Positions 25,579-36,314 of a stretch of 64,000 nt of DNA are shown one piece after another. Position 1 is the first letter of the stretch; each line of letters opens with the position of its first letter. Source of the stretch: Oscillatoria sp. CS-180 (GTDB lineage: Bacteria > Cyanobacteriota > Cyanobacteriia > Phormidesmidales > Phormidesmidaceae); the NCBI RefSeq assembly GCF_028330965.1, contig NZ_JAQMUB010000045.1, positions 62,001-126,000 on the forward strand, given 5' to 3'. The translations under genes and the position numbers were made by a program. The notes under the pieces are model-generated. The model saw only the letters and a list, made by a program, of their open reading frames with translations. It searched no databases and was not told the origin of the DNA.

Positions 25579-26532
25579 ATGAAAACAACTCAAAGTACTG
25601 ATCTCGTAAGGACCTATCTGAAGGAAATTGGTCGTGTTCCATTGCTAACTCACGAAGAAGAAATTCTTTTGGGAAAGCAAGTTCAGCAGCTTACGCTGCT
25701 AGAGAAAAAGCGACAAGATCTAGTCGATGAGCTGGATCGTGAGCCGACTGGGGAAGAGTGGGCCGGAGCCTCTAATCTTTCTGTAGCTGAGTTAGTAGAG
25801 ACTGTCCGATTAGGTAAGGCAGCTAAGCGGAAGATGGTGGAGGCCAATCTGCGCCTAGTGGTATCGGTGGCGAAGAAATATATCAAGCGAAACGTCGATC
25901 TGCTGGACTTGATTCAAGAAGGAACCATTGGTATGCAACGTGGTGTCGAGAAGTTTGATCCTACTAAAGGGTATCGATTTTCGACTTATGCCTATTGGTG
26001 GATTCGGCAGGCGATTACGCGGGCGATCGCCGAGAAAAGCCGCACAATTCGTTTACCGATCCACATCACGGAGAAGCTCAACAAAATTAAGAAAGTTCAG
26101 CGGCAGCTCTCTCAGCAACATGGTCGAGCTGCATCGGTTTCAGAGATTGCTGAGACGTTGGATCTGTCAACTCAACAGGTTCGAGATTATCTAGAGAAGT
26201 CGCGTCAGCCACTATCTCTTGATCTGAAAGTGGGTGACAACCAAGACACTGAGCTGAGCGAGTTGCTGGAAGATGATGGTATGTCTCCAGAAGAGTTTGC
26301 CACTCAGTCTTCTTTGCGAAGCGATCTGGAAAGATTGATGATTGAATTGACCCCTCAGCAGCAGCAGGTTCTCACGCTGCGATTTGGCCTAACTGACGGT
26401 AAAACAATGACTCTAGCTAAGATTGGCGAAATCTTGAGCGTGTCCCGTGAGCGAGTTCGTCAAATTGAACGCGAAGCACTGACAGCTCTCCGTAAGCGGC
26501 GCGGCGATGTGCGTGAGTATTTGGCAAGTTAG
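25579..26532 (+). CDS. group 2 RNA polymerase sigma factor (sigma-70 family)
   Basis: This 317-residue sigma factor has region 1.2 ([23 protein letters not shown]), region 2 with the core-binding and -10 segment ([34 protein letters not shown], then [15 protein letters not shown]), region 3 ([19 protein letters not shown]) and region 4 helix-turn-helix ([20 protein letters not shown]). It lacks the long region 1.1 of the primary sigma SigA, so it belongs to the group 2 set used in stress, carbon/nitrogen or dark responses. Assignment to SigB, SigC, SigD or SigE is not safe from sequence alone. Its long upstream region suggests regulated expression. Confidence 0.94.
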   Translation: MKTTQSTDLVRTYLKEIGRVPLLTHEEEILLGKQVQQLTLLEKKRQDLVDELDREPTGEEWAGASNLSVAELVETVRLGKAAKRKMVEANLRLVVSVAKKYIKRNVDLLDLIQEGTIGMQRGVEKFDPTKGYRFSTYAYWWIRQAITRAIAEKSRTIRLPIHITEKLNKIKKVQRQLSQQHGRAASVSEIAETLDLSTQQVRDYLEKSRQPLSLDLKVGDNQDTELSELLEDDGMSPEEFATQSSLRSDLERLMIELTPQQQQVLTLRFGLTDGKTMTLAKIGEILSVSRERVRQIEREALTALRKRRGDVREYLAS

Positions 26533-26784
26533 TTTACGGCTCTCCTCTGTCAAGTTTCAAATAGCCGGCGACAGAATTGTAGAGAGAGAAAAGCAAAATT
26601 GAGGAATGCCAGCAAGACTAATCCTTTCTCCTAGCAGGTTTGTGGGATCTGAAAGCTGTCGTTATCGTTTTGTGACAGTGTTACCCGTGCGAGGTCTTAC
26701 TTTATTGAAATGAGTACATCTCATAGGTACCTTTTGAGTTGGAGCCTTGATGAGGTCTCAGAAGTAATCACTACGTAAATTGGC

Positions 26785-27612
26785 TCAGTCTTGTTGATGT
26801 GAAAACTGATATGCACCTACGTAGGCAAGGACGATCGCCACAACTAACAAAATAGGAAAACTGTACCAGGGAAATTCTGATAGCGGTTGGTAGGCAGCAG
26901 CTCGAAGGCCAACAGTGGTGTAGGTCAACGGTAGTAAATAGACAATGCCTTTGAGAGCAACAGGGAGCATACTAGGGTCGAAGAAAGTTGCTCCTAAAAA
27001 CGACATCGGCACAATTAGGAAATTGTTGAATAGGCTAACACTTTCAAGCGATTTGACGTTGAGGCCAACAATAACACCTAGCCCAGCAAATACGGCGCAA
27101 TTGAGAACGAGCAGACCCAGAAAGAGCGGATTCAAAAAACTCCAGATCTTGCCTGTAAAAAGAACCGCAACCAAGATAACCGAAGCAGCCGTCATCATGC
27201 CTCGAACAATTCCGGCCAGCATCTTACCCAGGTGCAGCGCTAAGGGATGCACAGGGTAGAGCAGCATTTCTTCAAAGGTTTTGGTGAAGAGGCGATCGCC
27301 GCAAATTGAAAAAGTTGTGCCTCCAAAGCTAATTACCATAGAGGAGAGTGCAACCATTCCTGGCAAAATGAACTCCAAGTAGCTATTGCCCACAGTCGGC
27401 TGACTCACCTGGTCTAGAGAACTTCCAAGCCCTAGTCCAAACGCAAGAATATAGATTAGCGGGGAAACCAAACCTGATGCTGCAACTTGTGGAATGCGAA
27501 CTCGAAGATCAAGCCAGTCTCCCCAAAATATGGTCAAACTATCGTCGAATAGCGCTTTGAGGAAGTTGTTATTGGCAGAACGATGAATTTTGAAGGAAGC
27601 TTCGGCATCCAC
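26785..27612 (-). CDS. ABC-2 type transporter permease (NodJ-like)
   Basis: This 275-residue integral membrane protein has six hydrophobic segments and the ABC-2 core, including a GDRLFTKTFEEMLLYPVHP cytoplasmic loop after TM2 and FVYLLPLTYTTVG-like sequence near the end. Such permeases export lipids, polysaccharides, drugs or haem with a separate ATPase subunit. No ATP-binding protein is encoded nearby, so the partner must be elsewhere and the substrate is unknown. Confidence 0.88.
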   Translation of the reverse strand: MDAEASFKIHRSANNNFLKALFDDSLTIFWGDWLDLRVRIPQVAASGLVSPLIYILAFGLGLGSSLDQVSQPTVGNSYLEFILPGMVALSSMVISFGGTTFSICGDRLFTKTFEEMLLYPVHPLALHLGKMLAGIVRGMMTAASVILVAVLFTGKIWSFLNPLFLGLLVLNCAVFAGLGVIVGLNVKSLESVSLFNNFLIVPMSFLGATFFDPSMLPVALKGIVYLLPLTYTTVGLRAAAYQPLSEFPWYSFPILLVVAIVLAYVGAYQFSHQQD

Positions 27613-27786
27613 GGCAGTTACGCCTCTTGAAGAGTGTTTACAGTTTTTTACAGATTATCCCTACTTTAACCTGAGTTGCTAGGACTTTCATCGAGGCATT
27701 TTCCGGTTTAAGGGATGAGGGATGAAGGGTGAAAATTGGAAAGTTGTGAGTCGGAGCCATGGTCCACGTCATCCTTCGGCTTCAAC

Positions 27787-29433
27787 TCATTGTTCGGTCT
27801 CTAGGCAGCGAACTGAGTTAACAATCATCTCAGTCACAAATGTCTTGTAGCCCACGGTATCGAATAGCACTACAACTTTTTCGTCCTCATACCGCAGAAC
27901 TTGCCCCTTGCCAAAATGGGTATGAATAATGGTGCTTGAAATAGGAAAAGGCTGGAAGGAGCTGGAGTCCTCGTCCTGGTCATTCTTCTTGCAGTTATCG
28001 CAATGATTACAGGGGCCTGCAAAAGGCTCCCCAAAATAGCTCAGAATAGACTCGCGGCGACAGGTTTCCGTTTCTGCATAGCTGCGCATCATATCTAGTC
28101 GCGATCGCTCAAATGTTTTGCGCCGCTCCTGATCAGTAAGAGCGCGATCAATGGCTTGCTCAGAGTCGTCTGCATTAGCGGCAGCCGTCACGTTTCCATC
28201 AACCGTTTGCTCTACAACTCCCGCTGCTTCTAGGCGTTCTAAGGCTGTCGTCAGCTTTGCCTGAGATAGCTCTGCTTTTGTTTGCAATGACTCCTTGGAT
28301 AATGCGTCGGTTGATTCTGTGATGATGTCTAAAACGGTTTCCAGAGTTTCTTGCTCAACCGTGCCACCTGCTGCAAAAAAACGCTGTAGCTTTAAGTCGT
28401 CTGGATGATAAAACAGCTTAGCCCTAGCAGATTCTCCATCCCGTCCGGCGCGGCCAATTTCCTGATAGTAAGCATCGATTGAGCCAGGAATGTCGTGGTG
28501 AAAGACAAATCGAACGTTCGGCTTATCAATACCCATACCAAACGCGGTTGTTGCAACAACAATATCAAGGTCATCGTCCATAAACTGGGATTGCGTTGCC
28601 TCTCTATCAGTTGCGCTCATGCCTGCGTGATAAGCTGCCGCCCGCAGGTTGTTCTCCTGTAACTTTTGGGCGATCGCGCCAGCAGTTTTGCGGGTAGCGA
28701 CATAGACAATGCCCGGCAAATCCGCTTCTTTCAATGCTTGCATGAGTGCCGTCAGTTTTTCCTCTGCATCATAAAAACGGTGTGCTTCTAAAAACAGATT
28801 GGGCCGATCAAACCCTTGGACAATTTCTACTGGGTCCTTGAGTCTGAGTCGCTCCGTGATTTCTTGACGAACCAGTGGTGAGGCTGTGGCTGTCAGCGCC
28901 AACACGGTAGGACGACCTAGTGTTTCAATGGCATCACCAAGTTGTAGATAATCGGTCCGAAAATCGTGTCCCCACTCACTGATGCAGTGCGCTTCATCCA
29001 CCACAAACAGTGATGGCTGACACGCTTTTAGCGTCTCCAGCGTTTCTAGATTGCTGAACTGCTCTGGAGCCAGAAAAAGAAACTCCAAATCCCCTTTTTG
29101 CAAGCGTTTGAAGACCTGCTCACGCTCTTTCGATGTCAGTGTCGAGTTCAAAACTGCTGCTTCAACGGTGCCCTGCTCAGTGATCGCGTCAACTTGATCC
29201 TGTTGCAAAGCAATCAGTGGCGAGACAACCAGCGTAGCCCCTGGTAATCGCAATGCCGCAATTTGGTAGATAGCTGACTTACCTGACCCCGTTGGCATAA
29301 CACCCAAGGCATCTTGCTTAGCCAAGACAGCTTCTAATACCTTTCGCTGACCTGACCGTAACTGCTCGTAGCCAAATACCTGTTGAGCAATCTGTTCCGC
29401 GGCTTGCAGAGACGGATTAGCGCTATCCACCAT
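27787..29433 (-). CDS. recQ: ATP-dependent DNA helicase RecQ
   Basis: This 548-residue superfamily 2 helicase has Walker A (MPTGSGKSA, Lys52), the DEAH-type box VDEAHCISEWGHDFR typical of RecQ, motif III TATAS, and motif VI QEIGRAGRDG. The RQC zinc site has four Cys (CRRES and GPCNHCDNC, near residues 458-483). A winged-helix-like part lies between. There is no C-terminal HRDC domain; the C-terminus instead ends in a short beta-rich stretch (HFGKGQVLRYEDEKVVVLFD). It unwinds DNA 3'-5' in recombination and fork repair. It is divergent from radA, another recombination gene. Confidence 0.93.
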   Translation of the reverse strand: MVDSANPSLQAAEQIAQQVFGYEQLRSGQRKVLEAVLAKQDALGVMPTGSGKSAIYQIAALRLPGATLVVSPLIALQQDQVDAITEQGTVEAAVLNSTLTSKEREQVFKRLQKGDLEFLFLAPEQFSNLETLETLKACQPSLFVVDEAHCISEWGHDFRTDYLQLGDAIETLGRPTVLALTATASPLVRQEITERLRLKDPVEIVQGFDRPNLFLEAHRFYDAEEKLTALMQALKEADLPGIVYVATRKTAGAIAQKLQENNLRAAAYHAGMSATDREATQSQFMDDDLDIVVATTAFGMGIDKPNVRFVFHHDIPGSIDAYYQEIGRAGRDGESARAKLFYHPDDLKLQRFFAAGGTVEQETLETVLDIITESTDALSKESLQTKAELSQAKLTTALERLEAAGVVEQTVDGNVTAAANADDSEQAIDRALTDQERRKTFERSRLDMMRSYAETETCRRESILSYFGEPFAGPCNHCDNCKKNDQDEDSSSFQPFPISSTIIHTHFGKGQVLRYEDEKVVVLFDTVGYKTFVTEMIVNSVRCLETEQ

Positions 29434-29603
29434 GTCAAACTCGTCTAATAGTGCTCTCTATTGTCACAGGCCCTTTATGAAGAAGGCTCTTTCCTTGGAG
29501 TGAATGTTGATAGTCAGGTTATGCTATACGAACTTGGTACAAATGCATTAAACAACAGAATCCATTGGCAAAGCGAACATGACACCAGCAGAAGAGAGCA
29601 GCT

Positions 29604-31079
29604 ATGGCTAAATCACGCTCTATATATGTGTGTAACAGTTGTGGCGCGGAATCATCTCAATATTTTGGGCGCTGCTCTGTCTGCGGCAGTTGGAACACCA
29701 TGGTTGAGCAGGTGACCCAAGCAGCTGAACCAGTCAAGGGCAGTTCCATTCGTGGGCGATCGCGGTCCACATCCACAAAAAAATCAGCTCAAAAACAAGC
29801 TCCTCGTCTTGCTCTGACGCTGAATCAGATTGAAGATCGACCGCAGCCTCGTCAAGTATCTGGCTATCAGGAGTTGGACCGTGTTTTGGGGGGTGGCATT
29901 GTTCCCGGCTCATTGGTTCTGGTAGGGGGCGATCCGGGCATTGGTAAATCCACTCTTCTGCTACAAGTTGCTAACTATTTAGCGGATCGAACACGGGTTC
30001 TTTATGTTTGTGCAGAAGAATCAGGACAGCAAGTGAAGCTGCGATCGCAGCGCCTGGGTATCGGCACCGCAGAGGTCACTAACGGCAAATCTGCTCAGTC
30101 CGCTCAGGTTGAAGAAAGTGTCTCGGACAGCAGTGTTAATCAGGGCCTCTACCTACTGCCGGAGGTAGATCTGGAGACAATTCTGATGGAGTTGGAATCT
30201 CTCAAACCGACTGTTGCTGTCATTGATAGTATTCAAGCACTGTATTACGGAGCGCTGACATCAGCACCAGGCTCGGTGTCGCAAGTGCGGGAATGTACGT
30301 CGGGCCTAATGCAGGTTGCCAAACGGGACGATATCACCCTTTTCATTGTTGGACACGTGACTAAAGAAGGTGCGATCGCCGGACCCAAGGTGCTGGAACA
30401 TTTGGTTGATACCGTGCTGTATTTTGAAGGCGATCGCTTTGCCAGTCATCGCCTGCTGCGCTCTGTGAAAAATCGTTTCGGTGCAACCCATGAGCTGGGC
30501 ATCTTCGAGATGGTTGATCGGGGTCTGCAGGAAGTCCGCAATCCTTCCGAGCTGTTCTTGGGTAACCGCGATGAAGCGGTGCCGGGCATTGCCACCATCG
30601 TCGCCTGCGAAGGCACCCGTCCGCTAGTGGTAGAGCTGCAATCTTTGGTTAGTCCAACCAGCTACAGTTCACCGCGACGGTCAACCACAGGAATCGAGTT
30701 TAACCGTCTCTTACAAATCTTGGCCGTGCTAGAAAAACGGGTAGGTGTTCCCCTTTCAAAGCTGGATGCCTACGTTGCCTCCTCAGGTGGATTGAACGTT
30801 GGAGAACCGGCGGCTGATTTGGGCATTGCCATTGCAGTCGTCGCCAGCTTTCGCGATCGCGTAGTCGATCCCTACACGGTGATATTGGGCGAGGTTGGCT
30901 TAGGGGGACAGGTCCGCCCTGTTTCCCAACTGGAGCTGCGACTCAAGGAAGCCACTAAGTTGGGTTTCAAACGGGCGATCGTCCCCAAGGGACAAGGGGG
31001 AGTAGACACACCGATGGAGGTAGTCCCCGTGGCCCGGGTAATGGATGCCATCACCTTTGGATTAGGGGGATCTTCATAA
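29604..31079 (+). CDS. radA: DNA repair protein RadA (Sms)
   Basis: This 491-residue protein has the N-terminal C4 zinc finger (Cys10, Cys13, Cys24, Cys27), a RecA-like ATPase with Walker A GGDPGIGKST near residue 108, the diagnostic RadA motif KNRFG near residue 288, and a C-terminal Lon-like domain (SSGGLNVGEPAADLG). RadA is a DnaB-like branch-migration helicase in homologous recombination. The annotated ATG is preceded by GAGAGCAGCT. It is divergent from recQ, sharing a 170-bp upstream region, which may allow joint control of two recombination functions. Confidence 0.95.
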   Translation: MAKSRSIYVCNSCGAESSQYFGRCSVCGSWNTMVEQVTQAAEPVKGSSIRGRSRSTSTKKSAQKQAPRLALTLNQIEDRPQPRQVSGYQELDRVLGGGIVPGSLVLVGGDPGIGKSTLLLQVANYLADRTRVLYVCAEESGQQVKLRSQRLGIGTAEVTNGKSAQSAQVEESVSDSSVNQGLYLLPEVDLETILMELESLKPTVAVIDSIQALYYGALTSAPGSVSQVRECTSGLMQVAKRDDITLFIVGHVTKEGAIAGPKVLEHLVDTVLYFEGDRFASHRLLRSVKNRFGATHELGIFEMVDRGLQEVRNPSELFLGNRDEAVPGIATIVACEGTRPLVVELQSLVSPTSYSSPRRSTTGIEFNRLLQILAVLEKRVGVPLSKLDAYVASSGGLNVGEPAADLGIAIAVVASFRDRVVDPYTVILGEVGLGGQVRPVSQLELRLKEATKLGFKRAIVPKGQGGVDTPMEVVPVARVMDAITFGLGGSS

Positions 31080-31128
31080 GGTCTAAACCCAATCTAGAAT
31101 TGTCAGGGTTAGATGATTCAATAAGCGT

Positions 31129-32349
31129 CTAAGCCCCTGCAGAGGCTAGTACAGCATTCGCCTTAAGTTGAAAAATACGCTCAATTGCAGCCTCCACGGC
31201 CCGATCTGGAGTTGAAGCTCCCGACGTTACACCGACTGTGATGGCGCCTTCAGGCAGCCAGTTTTCCGTGATGGTCAACTCACCGTGCAGTTGCTTATGC
31301 TCAATGCGGTTATCAGGACCAATGCGTTCTGGGCCATCGATGTGATACGAGGGAATGTTGCGCTCGATCGCAATCTCCTGCAAGTGAGTCGTATTAGAAG
31401 AGTTATAGCCACCGATGACTAACATGAGATCGACCGTTTCATCCACAAGCTCAAACATGGCATCCTGCCGCTCTTGAGTTGCATCACAAATGGTGTTGAA
31501 AGCGAGGAAATGGTCATTCAACGCCTGCGGTCCATACTTTTGCAACATTGTACGTTCAAACAGTTTGCCAATCGCTTCCGTTTCTCCCTTCAGCATCGTG
31601 GTTTGATTGGCCACACCAATGTGCTCAAGGTCGCGATCAGGGTCAAATCCTTCAGAATAGGCGTGCTGGAACTTGGTCAAAAACTCGTCACGATTACCAC
31701 CCTTCAAAATATAGTCCGCGACATACTGCGCTTCATCCAAATTCAGTACCACCAGATAAGTATTCGCAAAGGAGCTGGTAGCAACAGTCTCTTCGTGCTT
31801 GTACTTGCCGTGGATAATCGACGTGTGGTCTTTCTTCTTGTGCTTTTCAACAGTATTCCAGACCTTTGACACCCAGGGACAAGTGGTATCAACGATGGTA
31901 CAACCCTTGTCATTCAGCAGCTGCATTTCCTGAACGCTAGCCCCAAAGGCAGGCAAGATCACTACGTCTCCCGCTTCGACAACCGAGAAGTCTTTCTCGC
32001 CATCCCTGACTTCAATGAAGTAGACATTCATGTCACGCAAACGCTGATTGACTCCAGGATTGTGAATAATCTCATTGGTGATCCAAATGCGCTCGGTGGG
32101 GAAATGCTGGCGCGTTTCGTAGGCCATCGCTACGGCTCGCTCCACTCCCCAGCAGAAACCAAATGCCTTTGCCAGCTTGATGGTGACGGCTCCCTCAGTT
32201 AGAGCGTAATTGTTATCGCGGATTTTTTGAATCAGACCGCTTTCGTACTCCGTCTTCATCTGGTCGGCGACCTTTTCCCCATGACCAAGACTTTTGCGAA
32301 AGTACTTGTCTGATTGGTTCAGCGATCGCTTAAAGGCTTTGGTATCCAT
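31129..32349 (-). CDS. ispH: 4-hydroxy-3-methylbut-2-enyl diphosphate reductase (IspH)
   Basis: This 406-residue enzyme is the longer cyanobacterial/plant form of IspH (LytB), with an N-terminal extension of about 55 residues. Three conserved Cys for the [4Fe-4S] cluster are visible: [11 protein letters not shown] (Cys66), [11 protein letters not shown] (about 158) and [11 protein letters not shown] (about 288). Substrate-binding motifs TSGASTPD and HNPGV are also present. It catalyses the last step of the MEP pathway, giving IPP and DMAPP for carotenoids, chlorophyll side chains and quinones. It is convergent with radA. Confidence 0.95.
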   Translation of the reverse strand: MDTKAFKRSLNQSDKYFRKSLGHGEKVADQMKTEYESGLIQKIRDNNYALTEGAVTIKLAKAFGFCWGVERAVAMAYETRQHFPTERIWITNEIIHNPGVNQRLRDMNVYFIEVRDGEKDFSVVEAGDVVILPAFGASVQEMQLLNDKGCTIVDTTCPWVSKVWNTVEKHKKKDHTSIIHGKYKHEETVATSSFANTYLVVLNLDEAQYVADYILKGGNRDEFLTKFQHAYSEGFDPDRDLEHIGVANQTTMLKGETEAIGKLFERTMLQKYGPQALNDHFLAFNTICDATQERQDAMFELVDETVDLMLVIGGYNSSNTTHLQEIAIERNIPSYHIDGPERIGPDNRIEHKQLHGELTITENWLPEGAITVGVTSGASTPDRAVEAAIERIFQLKANAVLASAGA

Positions 32350-32592
32350 GACGCTCCCGCAGGTTGTCAGTTGTTTGTTAATTCGTTAACTAGGATAACG
32401 GTTTAGGGGGATAGAACGATGCATTCTCGCCATTACAGGTGTTTCTGACCGCCATAGATAAATAAACGACAACGGGGGAAAACAATGGCCCTAAAGCATT
32501 AATCTAAACGCTGATATAGTCTTGTTCTCAGGAACCTGGCAACGATTCCAGCTCGACCGAACTGAATTAACCCATCCTCGTTTGCCCACTCG

Positions 32593-34854
32593 TCAGAAAG
32601 GTAATTCCTCATAGTAGGGTTCAGCAAGGTTGCTGACAGCCCTTTCGAGTTCAGCCAGCGATCGGTTGTAGCCGACGATCGCCTGAACCAAATTCACTTC
32701 AGCATCCGTCAGCTCAGACTGAGCCTCCAAAATTTCTAGCTGAGTGCCCACCCCGGCATCAAACCGAAGAATCGCCAAATCGCGTGCTTCTTCAGCCTGT
32801 TCTACCGCAAGCCGAGCCGTACTGATGTTCTCAAAGTTAGATTGCAAATTAAAGTAGGCGCTTTCGACTCCCAGACGGACAGTATTCCGAGATTCCTCAA
32901 AATTTCGTTCGGCAATCTCAGATTCGATTTCGCGCTGTGCCGCACGAGCACGGGCTGCTCCGCCATCAAAGAGCGTCCAAGAAACCCGTGCACCAAAGCT
33001 GTAGTTATCGTCAAAGCTATCGTCTTCGGTCAGAGTGTCACTGATAGTGTAGTTGGCAAACAGATCAACCTGCGGCCCCAATGCTGCCAATTCGGCCTGC
33101 CGTAGTTCATCATTAAGTTCCCGTTGCACAAGCTGCTGCTCCAGCTCCGCTCTGTTTTGAAATGCCAGGACAATACTTTCTTCAAGGTCCAACGGCCATG
33201 CCCCTGCAATGTCTACAGGCGTGGTCGTGATGTTGATAGAAGGGGGGACATTGAGCCGCCGTGCTAACGTTCTTTGAGCGACCTGTCGTGCTCGTTCAGA
33301 GTTCACCAAGTCTTGCTGAGCATTAGCGACCTGTACTCTAGCTCGTAAAACATCAAAGCGAGTTCCGATGCCGACTTCTTCTCGTAACTCGGTATCTGCT
33401 AAGTTACGCTGTGCTTCTTCCAGAAACGCCTGACTAATCCGAATGGATTCGATCGCAGCCTGCAAATCGTAGTACTCGTTCGCCGTTACCAATCGCAATT
33501 CTTCTTGACGGCGCTCCACTTCCAATTCACTCAGCTCGACCTGCTCGACTGCCGCTTGAATATTTGACTGCCGTAGTCCTGAGGAATAAACGTTGTAGAC
33601 CACATCGACCTGTGCGGATGTCGTGACTCCTAATTCTTCACTGGTCGGGTCAAAGCTGAATCCACCACCAGGCGTTTGAGTCACACCACCGCCAGTTGTA
33701 ACATTTTGCCCTTGTAAATTGCCGTTGACAGAAACGGTGGGAAAGTTATCTGCTTGGGCTTCTCTTAGAGAAGCTTGACTTTGCTCCAATTCCAATACGG
33801 CTACTCGTAGATCAGGATTATTGCGATAGGAAAGCTCAATGGCCTCTTCCAAAGAAAGCGGTTGCACACCAATGATTTCGACTTCCTCTGGTTGAGTCTG
33901 AATCAGCAAAGGATTAGGGTCTGGATCTAGATACGGCAGCTCGTCTAGCACCCGATCTGCGGGAATAGGAACCGCTTCGTTCAGCGATTGATCTGGTGCC
34001 TCAGGCGTTGGCTGGCTCAAGTCTTCTAGCTCAGTGTCCTCATTGGCGTCGGCATCCTCTTCCGATTCCGGCAGAGGACTGAAGACGTCCTCTTCTTCTG
34101 TGTCATCAGCTTCAAGGGTAGGAGTTGTATCAGCGTCGTCTTGTTCAATGCTGTTGTCTGCCTCAGCAGAATCCGACAAATGGGTATCTGTATCACCGGC
34201 CTCTGCACTAATAGTCTCAGTACTGATAGTCTCAGTTTCAACAGTCGTGGTTGCAGCAGGTGCCTCCGTATCCAGGGTGTCGGAGTCCTCATAGACGACT
34301 TCAATATCGATCGCCTCTACTGTTTCTTCTGATTCGTCTATATCCGAGCTTTCAGCAACTGCTGAAGGAGGCAAATCCGGTTCGGCTTGACTGAAAAGGA
34401 CTTCAAAAGGAGGGGGTTCCACAGTTGGTAAAACTCTGTCCGTGATTGCCAGCACCTCTTCTGTCGCAACGGACGATGCTGGTGCTGTCGCTGTTTCACC
34501 ATCGATCACTGGAGAAGCTGCTGATAAAACAGGTTGCCTAGCAGCAGGAGACGTCAGCGTATAGCCTTGATGATGAACGTGTTGAGGACTGATACTGGTT
34601 GTCTCAGGGCCGAACGAGGGTTGAGTAGATGATCGCTCAACCTCCGACGAGAGCGCTGTAGGGGCAATAGACCCTGGATCCCCTTCTGTCTGGCTGTCCT
34701 CAGAGGAGAGTGTGGTTTCATCCGAAGCCTGCACATAGGTGTTCTCCGAAGCGCCAGCAGGGACTGCTAGCCATAAAAATGCAATAGAGGGAAGGGCGAT
34801 CGCGGCACTCAAGTGGAAGCGCGTCAACCGTGGGTAGGGCATACCTTTCTGCAT
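32593..34854 (-). CDS. TolC-type outer-membrane efflux protein with long acidic N-terminal region
   Basis: The protein of about 753 residues has a signal peptide (AAIALPSIAFLWLAV), then about 290 residues of low-complexity acidic, Thr/Ser/Pro-rich sequence, and a complete outer-membrane efflux domain. That domain starts at QPLSLEEAIELSYRNNPDL and contains two OEP repeats (LREAQADNFPTVSVNG, RQAELAALGPQVDLFANY). It would form the outer channel for RND, MFP or type I secretion systems, such as the pump encoded at 11939-16582. I chose the ATG at 34854, preceded by AAGGA; a GTG at 34881 is less likely. The acidic segment is unusual. Confidence 0.9.
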   Translation of the reverse strand: MQKGMPYPRLTRFHLSAAIALPSIAFLWLAVPAGASENTYVQASDETTLSSEDSQTEGDPGSIAPTALSSEVERSSTQPSFGPETTSISPQHVHHQGYTLTSPAARQPVLSAASPVIDGETATAPASSVATEEVLAITDRVLPTVEPPPFEVLFSQAEPDLPPSAVAESSDIDESEETVEAIDIEVVYEDSDTLDTEAPAATTTVETETISTETISAEAGDTDTHLSDSAEADNSIEQDDADTTPTLEADDTEEEDVFSPLPESEEDADANEDTELEDLSQPTPEAPDQSLNEAVPIPADRVLDELPYLDPDPNPLLIQTQPEEVEIIGVQPLSLEEAIELSYRNNPDLRVAVLELEQSQASLREAQADNFPTVSVNGNLQGQNVTTGGGVTQTPGGGFSFDPTSEELGVTTSAQVDVVYNVYSSGLRQSNIQAAVEQVELSELEVERRQEELRLVTANEYYDLQAAIESIRISQAFLEEAQRNLADTELREEVGIGTRFDVLRARVQVANAQQDLVNSERARQVAQRTLARRLNVPPSINITTTPVDIAGAWPLDLEESIVLAFQNRAELEQQLVQRELNDELRQAELAALGPQVDLFANYTISDTLTEDDSFDDNYSFGARVSWTLFDGGAARARAAQREIESEIAERNFEESRNTVRLGVESAYFNLQSNFENISTARLAVEQAEEARDLAILRFDAGVGTQLEILEAQSELTDAEVNLVQAIVGYNRSLAELERAVSNLAEPYYEELPF

Positions 34855-34964
34855 AAGATCCTTCGGCTTAGCAACGAACACGTCATAACTTGGACAACTC
34901 CGTCCTCCAGGATACTTTACTAACCGGTTTAGTTTGAAAGTAATTCCTGAATTGTAGAACTGAG

Positions 34965-36314
34965 TTAGAACTGTAAACAGCTTTGAACCAAACCTTCAAC
35001 ACCTTCAACCGGAATAATTGAAGCCTGTAGAGTGTTACTGACTGATTCTACGCTTTGGTCGTCTAAAAATAGCCATTTTTGAGGATTACCGGGATCAGTT
35101 GATTTCAGCATAATGGTAGGTAACAAAATGCCGTCACCCAAATCGCGATCGCGCAGACAACGTTGCAGATCGTGCCCGGTGAGTAACCCTGTCACGGTAA
35201 TGTCTTGACCCCAATAATCACTATTTATAGCCGCCATATCAACAGTGAGTTTTTCAACCTGATTGAGCCGCTTCAGGATAGGTTGAAAGGCTTTTTCAAC
35301 AGCATTGCCGACTATCCAGGTGTAGCGCCGGGGTGAGGGCAACGCTGGCGGTAGGGCAATCGCTGCTGCTTCAAAGGCTTTAAGGAATTGGCGAATCGAG
35401 CCAACACCGTTGCCGATCTGAGGATAGTCTTCGTATTCTGCTTCGATGGGCAGCGATCGCCCGGCAATCAGAAACCACTCATCGGCCAGCCAGGCAAAAG
35501 TTGTGCCCAACTGGTCACGAAATTTGGCCTGTAGAGTTTGTACCTGATCAATGACTGCCCCAGCCTTGGCGGGCGATACAGGCTGTAACTCGTCTTCAGA
35601 GGGACGAAATCGGGTCAGTCCCACAGGCACAACTGCTGCGGAAATAACAGCCGGAACATCCCCTTGATGAAACTGAGCTAAGTCTAAAAGGGTGCGTTCT
35701 AGATGGTCGTCGTCGTTGATGCCAGGACACACCACGACCTGAGCATGAATCTGCAAGCGATTTTCCTGAAACCACTGCAACTGCTCAAGGAGTTCACCTG
35801 CCCGAGGATTTTTGAGCAATCGAGAGCGAATCTCAGGCTCTGTTGCATGAACAGAAACAAACAACGGTGACAGGCGAAACTGAGCAATTCTCTCCCATTC
35901 ACGGGCAGTCAAGTTTGTCAGCGTTAGGTAGCTGCCGTACAGAAAGCTCAGTCGATAATCGTCGTCCTTGAGGTAAAGCGTCTCGCGTTTACCCGGAGGT
36001 TGCTGATCAATAAAACAAAATGGACAGCGATTGTTACACTGCATCAGCCCGTCGAACAGAGCTGTTTCAAACTCTAGACCGAGGTCCTCATCATAGTCTT
36101 TCTCTAGCTCCACAACGTGGGTCGCCCCTTGGTCATCTTGGACTTCCAAGGTGATTTCTTCGTCGGCACAGAGAAACTGATAATCGATCAGATCACGGGG
36201 AGCTTGACCGTTGATTCGCACTAGGCGATCGCCCACCTCAAACCCCAGCTCTTGAGCAATGGAGTCGGGTAAGACGCGGGAAACGACAGCAGGACGAGTA
36301 GATGACTGACTCAT
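34965..36314 (-). CDS. TIGR03279-family PDZ plus radical-SAM-like protein
   Basis: This 449-residue protein has an N-terminal PDZ-like domain (RVLPDSIAQELGFEVGDRLV), a CxxxCxxC cluster motif (Cys93, Cys97, Cys100 in CNNRCPFC) typical of radical SAM enzymes, and a C-terminal DUF512 region (RRYTWIVGNAVEKAFQ). This combination defines a family common in cyanobacteria and some Firmicutes whose reaction is unknown. A [4Fe-4S] cluster and S-adenosylmethionine are expected cofactors. It lies 110 bp upstream of the TolC-type gene on the same strand without other context. Confidence 0.9.
   Translation of the reverse strand: MSQSSTRPAVVSRVLPDSIAQELGFEVGDRLVRINGQAPRDLIDYQFLCADEEITLEVQDDQGATHVVELEKDYDEDLGLEFETALFDGLMQCNNRCPFCFIDQQPPGKRETLYLKDDDYRLSFLYGSYLTLTNLTAREWERIAQFRLSPLFVSVHATEPEIRSRLLKNPRAGELLEQLQWFQENRLQIHAQVVVCPGINDDDHLERTLLDLAQFHQGDVPAVISAAVVPVGLTRFRPSEDELQPVSPAKAGAVIDQVQTLQAKFRDQLGTTFAWLADEWFLIAGRSLPIEAEYEDYPQIGNGVGSIRQFLKAFEAAAIALPPALPSPRRYTWIVGNAVEKAFQPILKRLNQVEKLTVDMAAINSDYWGQDITVTGLLTGHDLQRCLRDRDLGDGILLPTIMLKSTDPGNPQKWLFLDDQSVESVSNTLQASIIPVEGVEGLVQSCLQF

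Noticed and set aside
31082-31113. TCTAAACCC...GGGTTAGA hairpin after radA as a terminator
   Set aside because: The stem is bulged with a 15-nt loop and no T-run on either strand, so it is too weak to list.
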